Positions 1 to 10,691 of a DNA stretch of 64,000 nt are shown here, piece by piece. The stretch is from NCBI GenBank assembly GCA_963853835.1, contig OY970820.1:73962909-74026908 (forward strand), given 5' to 3'. The stretch is from Calendula officinalis. Taxonomy: Eukaryota; Streptophyta; Magnoliopsida; Asterales; Asteraceae. The translations under genes were made by a program, and so were the position numbers. Position 1 is the stretch's first letter. The number at the start of each line of letters is the position of its first letter. The notes below the pieces were generated by a model. It saw nothing but the letters and a program-made list of their open reading frames with translations. It was not told the origin of the DNA and searched no databases.

Positions 1-722
1 CGCTGCTTCAAGATCTTGAACTGCATATCGCACAACTTGCACCTAACTCGTTTAGAAAGGTCATCGGTTTCATCATGTTATGCCGATCCCTTGGTATACC
101 ATTGTCTCCTAGATTATTTCGCCACTTGTATGTGGTCACCGGCCGTGGAGATTGGGCAGTTCTTACACTGCGATCTGGGCGCAGCGAGCACATTACTGGA
201 TTAAGGGATTCTATCCATGGCTGGAAGCATGGATTTCTTTTTGTTGACCGCTCGGCTTTTAAGGGTGTGAAGTTCTCTTGGGGAAAGATCGTTGGTCGCA
301 CGCAGAGTTACCCCCAGAATTATCCTCTGAATCAGTTTACCTTCAACATCTATCGGGAGGGTTACGCTTTCCTCTTGATGCTTTCATCATCACGCTGCTT
401 CAAGATCTTGAACTGCATATCACACAACTTGCACCTAACTCGTTTAGAAAGGTCATCGGTTTCATCATGTTATGCCGATCCCTTGGTATACCATTGTCTC
501 CTAGATTGTTTCGCCACTTGTATGTGGTCACCTGCCGTGGAGATTGGGCAGTTCTTACACTGCGATCTGGGCGCAGCGAACACATTACTGGATTAAGAGA
601 TTCTATCCATGGCTGGAAGCATGGATTTCTTTTTGTCGACCGCTCGGCTTTTAAGGGTGTGAAGTTCTCTTGGGGAAAGATCGTTGGTCGCACGCAGAGT
701 TACCCCCAGAATTATCCTCTGA
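1..722. repeat. 392-bp tandem duplication inside the antisense transposon gene
   Basis: Bases 1-330 recur at 393-722 with only a few substitutions (for example g/a near position 30 and 422), a period of 392 bp. Because 392 is not a multiple of three, the second copy puts the conserved domain out of frame with the first. Both copies share the same one-base deletion at the tract tcttggggaaagatcg, so that lesion is older than the duplication. The left edge of the first copy may lie outside the window. Confidence 0.9.
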
Positions 723-1546
723 GGAAACTGCACAAGTTCAAGCCCTTTCGTCTGTTGAGGTTAAGTGGGAAGATCCAGATGAAGTTTTCTTGGGAATGGC
801 GGACCTGAACCCTTCTTATTTTTCACAAGGCATTCGTCTTGTCTGGATGATTGATAATAAAGAGGTTTCATTGCTCCGACGTCTGAAGATGCCTAAAGGT
901 GTTCCTCCCCCCGATGTGGTTTCTGTGGTTAATGGACCAATCGTTCCTTTTCTTCCACCACTGGAGGTCTCAGAAAGCTCGGTAGGAACCCCTGATGCCC
1001 TTGTTGCTTCTACCAATGTTGTTACGTCTCATGTCGTTCCCGATCCACACCCAACGACTTTTACGGTCGAAGATACCATGGTGCACAATTCTCAAGTGCA
1101 AATTTCTAAACCCTGGAAGGTCCGATCCTTCCGTTCTGTTTCAGTTCCCGAAAAAGCAAAAAACCCTCGACTGAAGAGGCCTCTGGGTGGGGCTTCCCAT
1201 TCTTCACCAAAACGAATCTTAATTGAAGACGAAGGTATATGTTATATTTTATATGTGCGTTTTACTTTGCCTGTTCTCGGGTGATTTCAAACTAACTTTT
1301 TCATGTATAAACATGCAGTATTACCCGAACATACCGTTATTTCCAAAGATCCTACCAACGTTGTGGCTCTCTCTGAGCCTCCGTCCGCTACTATACTACA
1401 AACCGCTTCCGTGATTCTTCCTGCGAACCCTTCACTGATTACCGTGCCACCACCACCTTCATCATTCAGGCGTCCCCTGATATCATCAAGTACATCTGCC
1501 CTGGTAGCCTTTGAGAGCAGCTTATTTTGTTCTGGGATGCAATTGT
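1..1546 (+). pseudogene. Antisense-ORF gene of a Tat-type Ty3/gypsy element, 5' part
   Basis: The translated frames resemble the plant 'putative gypsy type transposon' family (Pfam Transposase_28). Visible motifs are PLDAFIITLLQDLELHI, then LAPNSFRKVIGFIMLC, a small GWKHGFLFV patch and SAFKGVKFSW. A proline- and serine-rich linker follows. A GT-AG intron fits 1,235-1,318 (donor gaag/gtatat, acceptor atgcag) and keeps the frame into a segment starting VLPEHTVISK. The domain is broken by the 392-bp duplication and by a one-base shift near 670-680. The gene stops at 1,546, where a solo LTR inserted; it resumes at 23,386. No function is known. In Tat-lineage elements an extra ORF antisense to pol is established, and the matching pol remnant lies on the minus strand at 24,960-26,610, so I read this as that antisense ORF. 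Confidence 0.75.
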
Positions 1547-1894
1547 TGATGTGTAAAATCTAGTTATAAAATTATGTTCTTTTTTTACACCTAATCTAGA
1601 CTACCACACTTTTAGGCAAATATGACCTAATCGCGTATAGTATAGCAAAGGTAAGTAAACCAGATATCGTTTCCTCAGGGAACGGTTAAGCTGACTCGTA
1701 AGCTAGAATTAAGTAAATTAATTTGGACAGATAATTTAAAATGTATTTTCATTAAATTGATTGAAAATGATTTAATTAACTAATTTAGCTTTAAAAGTAG
1801 AGTTGACAAATGATTTTTAGGAACTGCTTTCAAGATTTAAAAGAGTATTCACTATGCATGACTTCATCTAGATCTATGTCTGGTTATTAAGTCT

Positions 1895-2059
1895 TATTAG
1901 ATAATAATATTGGTAGTATATTAATGTAGTTATTGTAATTCATTGTATATTGTTATTTCCTTTTTCATCACCCTAATCAGAGTGATTTATGTAATCTCTT
2001 TTATATATACAATATACTACCCACTCATTAGAGTATGGGTCTTGACCATATTCTATACA
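1895..2059 (+). repeat. 5' LTR of copia-1 (165 bp)
   Basis: It matches the 3' LTR base for base by eye, apart from a 3-bp indel (atcagagtg here, atcataggagtg there). It starts TATTAGATAA rather than the usual TG and ends TATACA. A TATA-like run (tttatatata) near 2,000 would serve as the promoter. Confidence 0.9.
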
Positions 2060-2158
2060 TGGTATCAGACTAAATTACCCTCCCTTCTATATCGATCTCT
2101 TTCCTCGTTTCTTTCTGCCGCTTTTTCTTATTGTGCATTCAACCCTAATTTTTCTTCC

Positions 2159-2937
2159 ATGGCCGGTGATTCTTCCTCACCCAAATCGGCTACTGAATCA
2201 TTTTTTTCCATGAATACATTATTGCACTTGATAACTATCAAGCTAACTTCATCTAATTATCTTCTTTGGAAGCATAACATGGAATCGATTTTCACATATC
2301 AACAGTTATTGGGTCACGTTGATGGCTCTGTTTCTTCTCCACCAAAAACCATCGTTGCTGACACTGTTACAGTTCCGAATCCAGCATACACGACTTGGTT
2401 AGAGAAGGACCAACGGGCTGTGATTTTACTACAGTCCTCTTTAACAGAAGAATCCACAGCCGAAATTCTCGGTCTTCAGTCGGCTCATCAAATCTGGACA
2501 GCCCTTGAAGCTGCCTACATCAACTCTTCTGTTGAGCGAATACACTCGCTCCGTGACTCTCTCCGTCATTTATCGAAAGGTAATTCAACCGTTTCTGAAT
2601 TTTCTCACAGGTTCAAAGCAGTCTGTGATCAATTGTCCGCAATTGGACATCCCGTTGTTGAAATCGATAAGCTTCATTGGTTCCTTTGCGGTTTGGGACC
2701 ATCATACGAAACGTTTTCCACGGCTATTCGGGCAACAAAACCCGCTCCAAAGTTTCGTGATCTAATATCACAAGCCGAGAGCCATGAGATCTTTTTGGTT
2801 TCGTTACATGGCTCTTCTATGCCCCCTGTTGCATTTCAAGCACAACAAACAAATACCTCTAATAATAGGGGACGGTCAAATTATTACCGTGGCAATAATT
2901 CAAGAGGTAGGGGGCGTGGTCAACAACGTATCCTCAT
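2159..2937 (+). pseudogene. gag: copia-1 gag (capsid) region
   Basis: The ATG at 2,159 (ccATGGCC context) lies 100 bases after the 5' LTR and gives MAGDSSSPKSATESFF. The copia gag fold follows, with LTSSNYLLWKHNMESIF near residues 23-40 and RIHSLRDSLRHLSKGNSTVSEF further on. The end is an arginine/glycine-rich stretch (YRGNNSRGRGRGQQ). The frame is open further upstream into the LTR, but 2,159 is the first start with good context after the primer-binding site. A frameshift between about 2,921 and 2,935 separates gag from the CCHC knuckle and pol, so the product would be truncated. Capsid proteins of this family package the element's RNA in cytoplasmic particles. Confidence 0.85.
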
Positions 2938-5649
2938 TGTCAACTTTGTCGTACTGATGGACATTATGCATCTTCATGTCCTAACCTTGGTAATTATGCG
3001 GCTCGGGTTTCTCCAATCGATGCCTCTTTAGCTCAAGCCTTTCATGCTCAATGTCATGTCAATAATAATGCTCCGGATTGGCATGTTGATTCCGGGGCCA
3101 CGGATCATATGACCGACTCTTGTGATAATCTTCACCAAACGGCCCCATACAAAGGTAGTTCTCAAGTACTTTTCGGAAATGGTAATTCTTTATCTATTAC
3201 ACATACAGGACTTTCACATATTAACAAGAATATTTCTTTACGTAATGTTCTTCTCATTCCACATCTTACCAAGAAATTACTTTCCGTTAGTAAACTAACC
3301 ACTGATCATCCTGTTGATGTGTTATTTTCTCAACCATTTTTTAATATTCAGGATCGGACGACCAAAAAGGTCCTTGCTAGTGGTCAATGTGAGAACGGGC
3401 TTTATGTGCTTAAAGATGATCACCGTGCCTTTGTTGCAACAAAAAATGCAAAAAAGGAGTCTTATGAATTATGGAATACCCGTTTGGGTCATGTCTCGTT
3501 TGATGTTATTTCAATTTTAAATAAGTTAGGTTTTTTATCCGTTTCTTCATTGTTACCTAAACCTAATATTTGCACTTCGTGCCAACTTGCTAAGAGTAAA
3601 CGATTACCTTTTGCTAATAATTTTACTCGATCATCACATCCTTTAGATTTAATTCATTGCGATTTATGGGGACCATCTCCAATTTGTTCAAACGATGGTT
3701 ACCGTTATTACGTCATATTTGTTGATGATCATTCTAGATTTACATGGTTTTACCTCTAAAAAAAATGGTTTTTATACGGTTCTATCTACATTTATTAAAC
3801 TTGTTCAAACCATGTGTTCTCGAAAAATAAAAGTTTTTCAAAGTGATGGTGGTACAGAATTTGTGAACAATACCGTTCGTAAATTTTTTGAAGATAACGG
3901 TACTTTACATCGATTCTCTTGTCCATATACTCCACAACAAAATGGGTGAGTTGAACGCAAACATCGACACATTGTGGAAACCGGTTTAGCTATGCTTTTT
4001 AATGCATGCATTCCGGCCTCGTATTGGGTCGATGCTTTTTCGTCGGCAACATTTATTATAAACCGGGTTCCTACACCAATATTGGATCAAAAATCACCAT
4101 TACAACTTCTTTTTAATCAAACACCAAATTATCGAAATCTAAGAGCTTATGGTTGTCAAGTATTCCCGTATTTACGAGATTATTCTCCTCACAAACTTGC
4201 TCCAAGAAGTATTTCATGTGTATTCATCGGTTATAGTACACAACATAAAGGATATCGGTGTCTTGATCCTACCACCTCACGAATATTTATTACAAGGCAT
4301 GCTCGTTTTAATGAAAATGTATTTCCATTCAAAGGAGATTCTCAAACTACCAATATCCGCAATTTAGAACTTAGCACTTTTTTACTTGATATACCATCCA
4401 CAACAAATATTACTTCAACACCCACTGTTTCGGTCACAACAAATACCGTTCCACCACCTACACATCAAACATGTACTCTTTGTAGGCCCACTTCTAAATT
4501 ACCACCTCATAATCACGATCCACCACCCATGGACCCCTCCACAATACCCACCTCCAATACGGCCCAACCACAACAATTGGACCCAAATACTTCTACATCT
4601 AGCCCACACCAAATTCCGGACACCACTTTACTCCCCACATCTACTGTCCACGATAATACCAACCCACCTCATATACCGGACCAACCAACTGAACCTAATC
4701 CACCTTCTGCTCCACCCTCGGCAAATATACCATCTGATTCCCCTATCCATCCAACTCCACAACTGGTTCCTTCAATACATCCAATGAGAACTCGCTCTAA
4801 ATCGGGTATCACTAAAACAAAACACATTGCCGACTTCGCTTCTCTCACCACTCATCCACTTCATATTGCTTTATCCGCCGAAACCGAACCTCGCACTTTT
4901 AAAAGTGCCTCTAAAAATACAAAGTGGGTTGATGCAATGCTTGAAGAGCTAAAAGCTCTTCGGGACAATCAAACATGGACTTTAGTTCCTCGTCCTACAT
5001 CGACAAATGTTGTTGGATCCAAATGGGTATATCGTGTTAAGTATAAATCCGATGGTAGTATTGAACGCTTTAAGACTCGTCTCGTTGCTCAAGGCTATAC
5101 ACAAATTCCGGGTCTTGATTTCTCTCATACATTTAGTCCCGTTGTCAAGGCCACCACGGTTCGTATTGTCTTATCTCTAGTCGTTCTCCACAAATGGAAG
5201 TTACATCAACTTGATGTTAAAAATGCCTTTTTAAATGGTAACTTGAATGAAACTGTTTTTATGGAGCAACCACCGGGGTTTATTGATACACAACATCCTA
5301 CGCATGTTTGTAAACTCTCAAAAGCCCTTTATGGTTTAAAACAAGCACCACGTGCTTGGTTTCATCGCTTGAGTTCGTTTCTCTTATCATACGGGTTTAC
5401 ATGTAGTAGGGTCGGCACCTCTTTATTCATCTACTCACGTGCCTCTACAATTATGTATCTATTGGTTTATGTTGATGATCTTATTCTCACCGGAAATGAC
5501 GAAAACCAAATCACCACTTTTATCTCCGCTCTTAATAATGAATTTGCAATCAAAGATCTTGGTGACCTAAATTATTTCTTGGGACTTGAAGTTGTTCATA
5601 CAAAGGATGGGCTTTTCTTGACACAATCTAAATATGCTACCGACATTCT

Positions 5650-7878
5650 TGTAACGACCCGAAATTTATAAATAAATTATATAAAATATGATAAATAAGG
5701 ATAAATCATTTAAAGAACGTAGGAATTGGTTTCGTGTCGTTTGGAGACCGTATGAGAAAGTTATGGACGAAACCGGGTCGAGACAAAGGTGAAAAAGTGC
5801 AGCCCTGTCTGCATAGGAAGTTCGCGACGCGAACCCTACTTCGCGATCGGGAAGTAGGGCCAGGGAGTTTGTCTATGAGGCGCGATGTAGTTCACGATGG
5901 TTTAGCGATCGCTAAGTTTGCATTCGAGGTTTGGAGTTAGCGACACGAACTTAGTTCGCGCCGTGAACTCTGGTCGACAGCATTAAGTCGGGAAAAGCTA
6001 GGGTTTTCACCCATTTTCCACCATTTTCAAGATGCAGCCAATTGGAGGGTTCTTGGGGGCGATTTTGGGTGATCTTGGGCATAGACCACCACCATTCTTG
6101 GAGATCTTCAATCCTTGTTAAGGATCTAAGGTATTTACATCTCCTAGCTAGTTTGTAAACAAGATTTGGGGGAAATGATGTTTATGAATGTGTTGGATTG
6201 GAATCTTGTAAAAGATGAGTATTGAGGGTGTAGAACACCCATAGGAAGTATGTAAACCATGGATCTATGGTTAAGTTATATCTTGAAAGTAGTTTCATGA
6301 ACTAGGGTTTATGGATCTCTACCAAGTTGGTGAACTTGGTGGTTGGGATTGATTATGTTAATGTTAAATGATGCCTAGTTATGGATGATAACTAGAATTG
6401 TGATGATTATGTTAATAGGTTGCGAGAACCTAAAAGTTGAAGATGTTCCAAAGGCGGAAAGCAAGGATTCGTGTTGATAGACACGATGTGGATATAGCTA
6501 TCGCTAAGGTGAGTACATGAGACTTTTAAACTGAGTACATAGTAAATAGTTTTGAAAATACGTATGATATTTTATGGGTCTTTATTAATAAATATGTTGA
6601 TAAAGATAGTGACTGAAAATGTATGAAAGTATGTAGAATGTGATACTAGAATATGTCTAGTATGATTGGTGAATTTGAAGTAAAATATGATAAATTAAAG
6701 TAATTATGGAATCTATGTTAATGAACCATAATAATGATGTAATTGATTAAAGGAATGTATACGGAGCCTTTATTAATAAATATGTATTAGTAAAGCAATT
6801 GGGAATGATTTTATAGTAATGAGTACCTATTGGTAAGATATACTGATAAAAGTAAAGAACGAATATATATGAAAAAGAATATGATGTGACTAGTAATAAT
6901 TGTGTATTATAGTCAAGGAAGAGATAAAAGTATTATGATACCGATAAAATAAGAAATGTATCTTATGTATAAAGTAAGTATGGACCTCATAGGGTTCATA
7001 GATGTAGAAGTAAATGTGGTTGCTTACGATCGGGTCCATGGGACCATACAGGTACGTTCACACTGTGTTGAACTAATTATATGTTGTTATTACTAGATAA
7101 CAAACTTGTTTGATGATTGATGTGATAGCCGAAGACTTTGATTGGAATAACTGATGAGTTATGGTAAGAACGAGATGATGTGATGCTAGTTAGTTCGGGG
7201 GCAACCCGATAACTAGACATGGTGATGTTTCTAGCTAGTTCGGGGGCAACCCGATAGTTAGACAGGATAGTGCTTCTAGCTAGTTCGGGGGCAACCCGAT
7301 AGTTAGATATGTTTGTGATTCTAGTTAGTTCGGGGGCAACCCGATAACTAGATATATATTGGAGTTCTAGCTAGTTCGGGGGCAACCCGATAGTTAGATA
7401 CGTTGAGATTCTAGTTAGTTCGGGGGCAACCCGATAACTAGATATGAATGCTAGGAAAGCATTGGAACGATAGGGTCACTATAGGGTGGCTAGCTTATAA
7501 TGATGTAGTATATGTATATATATGTTCATATATATCTAATTATGAAACGACTATTATTGTTATTGGGGTCTAAAACCCATGTATCTCACGAGACTATTTT
7601 GTCTCACGTACTACGTTTGTTTTGTGGCTATGTACTCAGGTACAGGTTTGAAGTGATAGAAGGTTGCACTAGAAGTGGCCTAGAGATGCTTAGTTCGGGA
7701 GCTCATAGGTAGAACCCGTTGCCTATGGTTTTGATATACTTGGTGACACCGTATTTTTGTAAACTCTGATAAAGGTTTTAAAATTTTTGTTAAACTGTAT
7801 TTTTGGACAATATGTCATATATTGGGAAATATGTATTTTAAATGATTTAAACGATGTTTTAAAAATACGGGTGTTACA
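5650..7878. mobile_element. Solo LTR (Ty3/gypsy, chromovirus-like) inside copia-1 RT
   Basis: It starts TGTAACGACCCG and ends CGGGTGTTACA, so the ends are inverted repeats (TGTAAC...GTTACA). A perfect duplication ATTCT flanks it at 5,645-5,649 and 7,879-7,883. Removing it rejoins the copia RT frame in phase. The length is 2,229 bp with no retroelement coding domain. A GC-rich patch with repeated gttcgcgacgcgaa-like words lies at 5,816-5,985, and a 45-bp minisatellite lies at 7,186-7,445. TGTAAC...GTTACA ends on long LTRs are common in plant chromoviruses such as Tekay, but the family assignment here is inference. Confidence 0.88.
7186..7445. repeat. Six-unit 45-bp minisatellite with hairpin-forming core
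   Basis: The core ttcgggggcaacccgat starts at 7,194, 7,239, 7,284, 7,329, 7,375 and 7,419, spacings of 44-46 bp. Each core is an inverted repeat (TCGGG / CCCGA). Its flanks alternate between ctagtta...taactag, which extends the palindrome, and ctagcta...tagttag. The linkers between units differ. It belongs to the solo LTR. Confidence 0.95.
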
Positions 7879-8660
7879 ATTCTTCAACGGGCACAACTTT
7901 TTGATGCTAAACCGGTTCATACACCGTTATCTCCACATGTCTCATTTACTAGTGATGGAACCCCATTTTCCGATCCAACTCTTTATCGGTCCATTGTTGG
8001 CGCTCTACAATATTTAACGATCACTAGACCGGACTTATCTTATGCGGTAAATCAAGTATCTCAATTTTTACAAACACCAACTATTGATCACTTTCAATCG
8101 GTTAAGCGTATTTTACGATATGTCAAAGGCACCATCTCATTTGGTCTCACATACAACTGTCCAACGAACTCTAATATTCTTGGTTATTCGGATGCGGATT
8201 GGGCTCGTTGTATAGATACTCGTCGCTCCACCTACGGTTACTCAATCTATCTAGGTGGAAATCTCATCTCTTGGAGTGCTAAGAAACAACCAACCGTCTC
8301 TCGCTCGAGTTGTGAATCTGAATATCGAGCTATGGCAAACACAGCTGCCGAAATTGTATGGATTACACACTTACTTCGTGAGCTTCAAGCACTTCCACCG
8401 GAACGACCGACACTTCTTTGTGACAATAAAAGTGCTTTATTTATGACACAAAATCCCGTATCACATAAAAGAGCCAAGCACATTGACTTGGATTATCATT
8501 TCATTCGGGAACTTGTTAATTCAAATAAATTAGTCACAAAATTTGTTCCAACCAATCTTCAAGTGGCCGACATCTTCACCAAAAGTCTTCCACGATCTCA
8601 ATTTGAGACGTTACGCACCAAGCTTCGTTTAGGTCCGCCACCATTTCGATTGAAGGGGGA

Positions 8661-8828
8661 TATTAGATAATAATATTGGTAGTATATTAATGTAGTTATT
8701 GTAATTCATTGTATATTGTTATTTCCTTTTTCATCACCCTAATCATAGGAGTGATTTATGTAATCTCTTTTATATATACAATATACTACCCACTCATTAG
8801 AGTATGGGTCTTGACCATATTCTATACA
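8661..8828 (+). repeat. 3' LTR of copia-1 (168 bp)
   Basis: It directly follows the purine tract ttgaaggggga and ends TATACA before the target duplication. Only a 3-bp indel separates it from the 5' LTR, suggesting recent insertion or gene conversion. Confidence 0.9.
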
Positions 8829-10070
8829 AGTCACGATTACTTCTAATATTGTAGAGGTCACGGTACTAGATTCCTCTCAATCCCGTTTAATAAACTAAAC
8901 ACAACTAATATGAATTCCTTCTCTCAAAAGTTGTAATCTAATCACACCTCGGGTTGTTGATCTTAATAGGTTTGGACCACCTAAACCCTCTAAACCTAGA
9001 ACTTTCGTCACTACGGTTAGACTTCCGATTTATCCTAACTTATTGGAATCTAATTTCAATCCCTATTCCTAGTGGATCGCCATCTAAGTCACTTAAGTGA
9101 AAAGACGAGGATATCAATAACTAGGTCAAATGTTGTCAATAGTTAAACTAATCACCAATAAACAAATTAAACGGCAAAGATCAAAAGTATAAACCGAAAG
9201 ATTAATTTACTAATCAACAATTGTTCAAACAAAAGAAAGTTAATCCTAAAATTAACCAAATATAGACTTAGAATTTCATCAAACCATAATGAATAAAAGT
9301 TCTAGGATGAAACAAACATCAAACAATAACAAAAGGTTAAAAACATTGTTAATAGAAACAAAGAATTGAACCAATAAATGTTAATATAGGATGCCTTAAA
9401 TCTTCTCCTCCCAATTGTATTCTTGATTTCGGTCGTTCGTATGGGGCTTTTATTCAATTTGACAGCCTTACGGCTGTCTTGTTCGTCCCTTTCTGTGCGT
9501 AACCCCCCACGTCAAAACTGCTCTCCGTCAACCCCCTTTTCCAATCTGTTCGTAACCTTCTTTTTATTCCATTGGCCGACTTTAATTGTCATTGTGGGCC
9601 TTCCCATTTAATCTAATAAGGCCTGCTTCTTTTTAATTTCAACTGACCAACCACTAGCCCAAATTAATCTCAACATGTGCGTCTACCTTTTTCTTTTAAT
9701 TGTGGTCATATTGTTTCATCTAATTGTGGCTAGCTTTTAACACAAATTTGCCCATATTGATCCACACTTCACAAAATATATGTGACCCAATCTAAATATA
9801 TTGTCAATCGTTCCTTTCAAAACACGAGCTGGGCCCACATTAGTTTACACGTAGGCTTCCTTTTATATATAATTAATCTTGTGATGTCAAACACTCTTTG
9901 TGCATCATTTTGTTTCCGTGTACGGCTCGAGGTGTAGTAGAATTTAGGATTTGTACAATTTTTTTTTTTGCTTATTTGGCTCGTTTCTTGTTTACTTTGG
10001 AGATATTATCCGCAGTTTACAAAAACATAAATATTAGGCATGAAAACCGTTATTTTCCTCATAAACCACT
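8829..10070. other. Middle part of the split solo LTR; no gene
   Basis: This is non-coding sequence of the solo LTR lying between copia-1 and copia-2. It includes a hairpin gacagccttacggctgtc near 9,460. The whole tract from 8,852 recurs at 20,932-22,805 with about ten substitutions, a 10-bp deletion (ggtcgttcgt near 9,430) and a poly-T length change. I see no coding potential. Confidence 0.85.
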
Positions 10071-10587
10071 TGTCAGGATCGATTAACCCAGACAGATTAA
10101 TTAATCTAAGATCTACTAACAATAAAAAGTTGCAGCGGATCAACACTTATGTTTAATTGATTAAGAACAATGAATACTGTTAATGAATACGAATGAGAAT
10201 AAGAACACAGTAATCACAAAAAGCTTCAATGTATATTAATTTGATCGATCAATACACACGTACGTTTACAATTCGTAAGGAACTATATATACTAGTCCTT
10301 GAAGCCTAAATTGTTAACCTAGTTATTCTAGGAATCGATTACAATCAATATACATCAAGATATACATTCTATAACAAACTAAGCTAGAATCTCGGACTCG
10401 ATCAGCACCATAAATAGGATCAGTAGTAATTGTTGATCGTCAGTAGTATACATCATCAGTAGTAACTTCCAAGATTAGCATCAGTAGTATATTGTGTTTC
10501 TGCCCCATCAGTACTAACTTCAATATGACTTGATCAGTACCAACTGCAGCATCAGTAATAGAATGAGTATATCTTTATATCCCAACA
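10071..10587 (-). repeat. 3' LTR of copia-2 (517 bp)
   Basis: It runs TGTCAGGATCG to TATCCCAACA on the + strand. It is bounded by the polypurine tract on the internal side (atctccccctaaact). It differs from the solo LTR at 22,806-23,322 at about three bases. It contains at least four copies of the word CAGTAGTA and variants near 10,420-10,560. Confidence 0.92.
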
Positions 10588-10691
10588 ATCTCCCCCTAAA
10601 CTCATTAATTCACTTTGAATTAATCAAGTTTCTTCTGTTCTTCATTCTTCTTATTCTGTTCTTCTAACAATTTAGCTCTTCTTTGTCTTCC

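Larger units (their letters stand above)
2938..8670 (+). pseudogene. pol: copia-1 pol: zinc knuckle, protease, integrase, RT, RNase H
   Basis: Domains in order: a CCHC knuckle CQLCRTDGHYASSC (2,938-2,979), the protease motif VDSGATDHM (DSG at 3,088-3,096), a GAG-pre-integrase region (LWNTRLGHVSF), and integrase with the first Asp in HCDLWGP, the second in QSDGGTEF and the Glu in VERKH. RT follows with VYVDDLIL (YVDD at 5,468-5,479), then RNase H with SDADWA and SCESEYRAM. Breaks are a frameshift and stop near 3,759, a TGA replacing the codon after QQNG at about 3,947-3,949, and a 2,229-bp solo LTR at 5,650-7,878. After that insertion the frame is open again from 7,885 to 8,670. A proline/threonine-rich linker (about 4,400-4,790) lies between integrase and RT. 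This is a dead copy, and it cannot make a full polyprotein. Confidence 0.9.
1895..8828 (+). mobile_element. Ty1/copia retrotransposon, Ale-type (copia-1)
   Basis: This is a complete element with LTRs at 1,895-2,059 and 8,661-8,828, a primer-binding site right after the 5' LTR (tggtatcagac, 2,060-2,070, initiator-Met tRNA type) and a purine tract ttgaaggggga just before the 3' LTR. The target duplication is AAGTC (1,889-1,893) and AAGTC (8,828-8,832, sharing the last LTR base). The order gag, protease, integrase, RT, RNase H is that of Ty1/copia. Short LTRs, the gag motif SSNYLLWKHNM and the RNase H style point to the Ale/Retrofit lineage. Without the 2.2-kb solo LTR inside it, the element would be about 4.7 kb. 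It is disabled by a gag frameshift, a frameshift and stop in integrase, and the insertion in RT. Confidence 0.92.

Noticed and set aside
1303..1563. Independent small gene at 1,303-1,563
   Set aside because: It is the second exon of the antisense gene; the apparent stop lies in the inserted solo LTR.
7186..7445. Regularly spaced palindromic repeats resembling a CRISPR array
   Set aside because: This is plant nuclear DNA. The 45-bp units vary in their flanks and lie inside a solo LTR, with no cas genes; it is a minisatellite.
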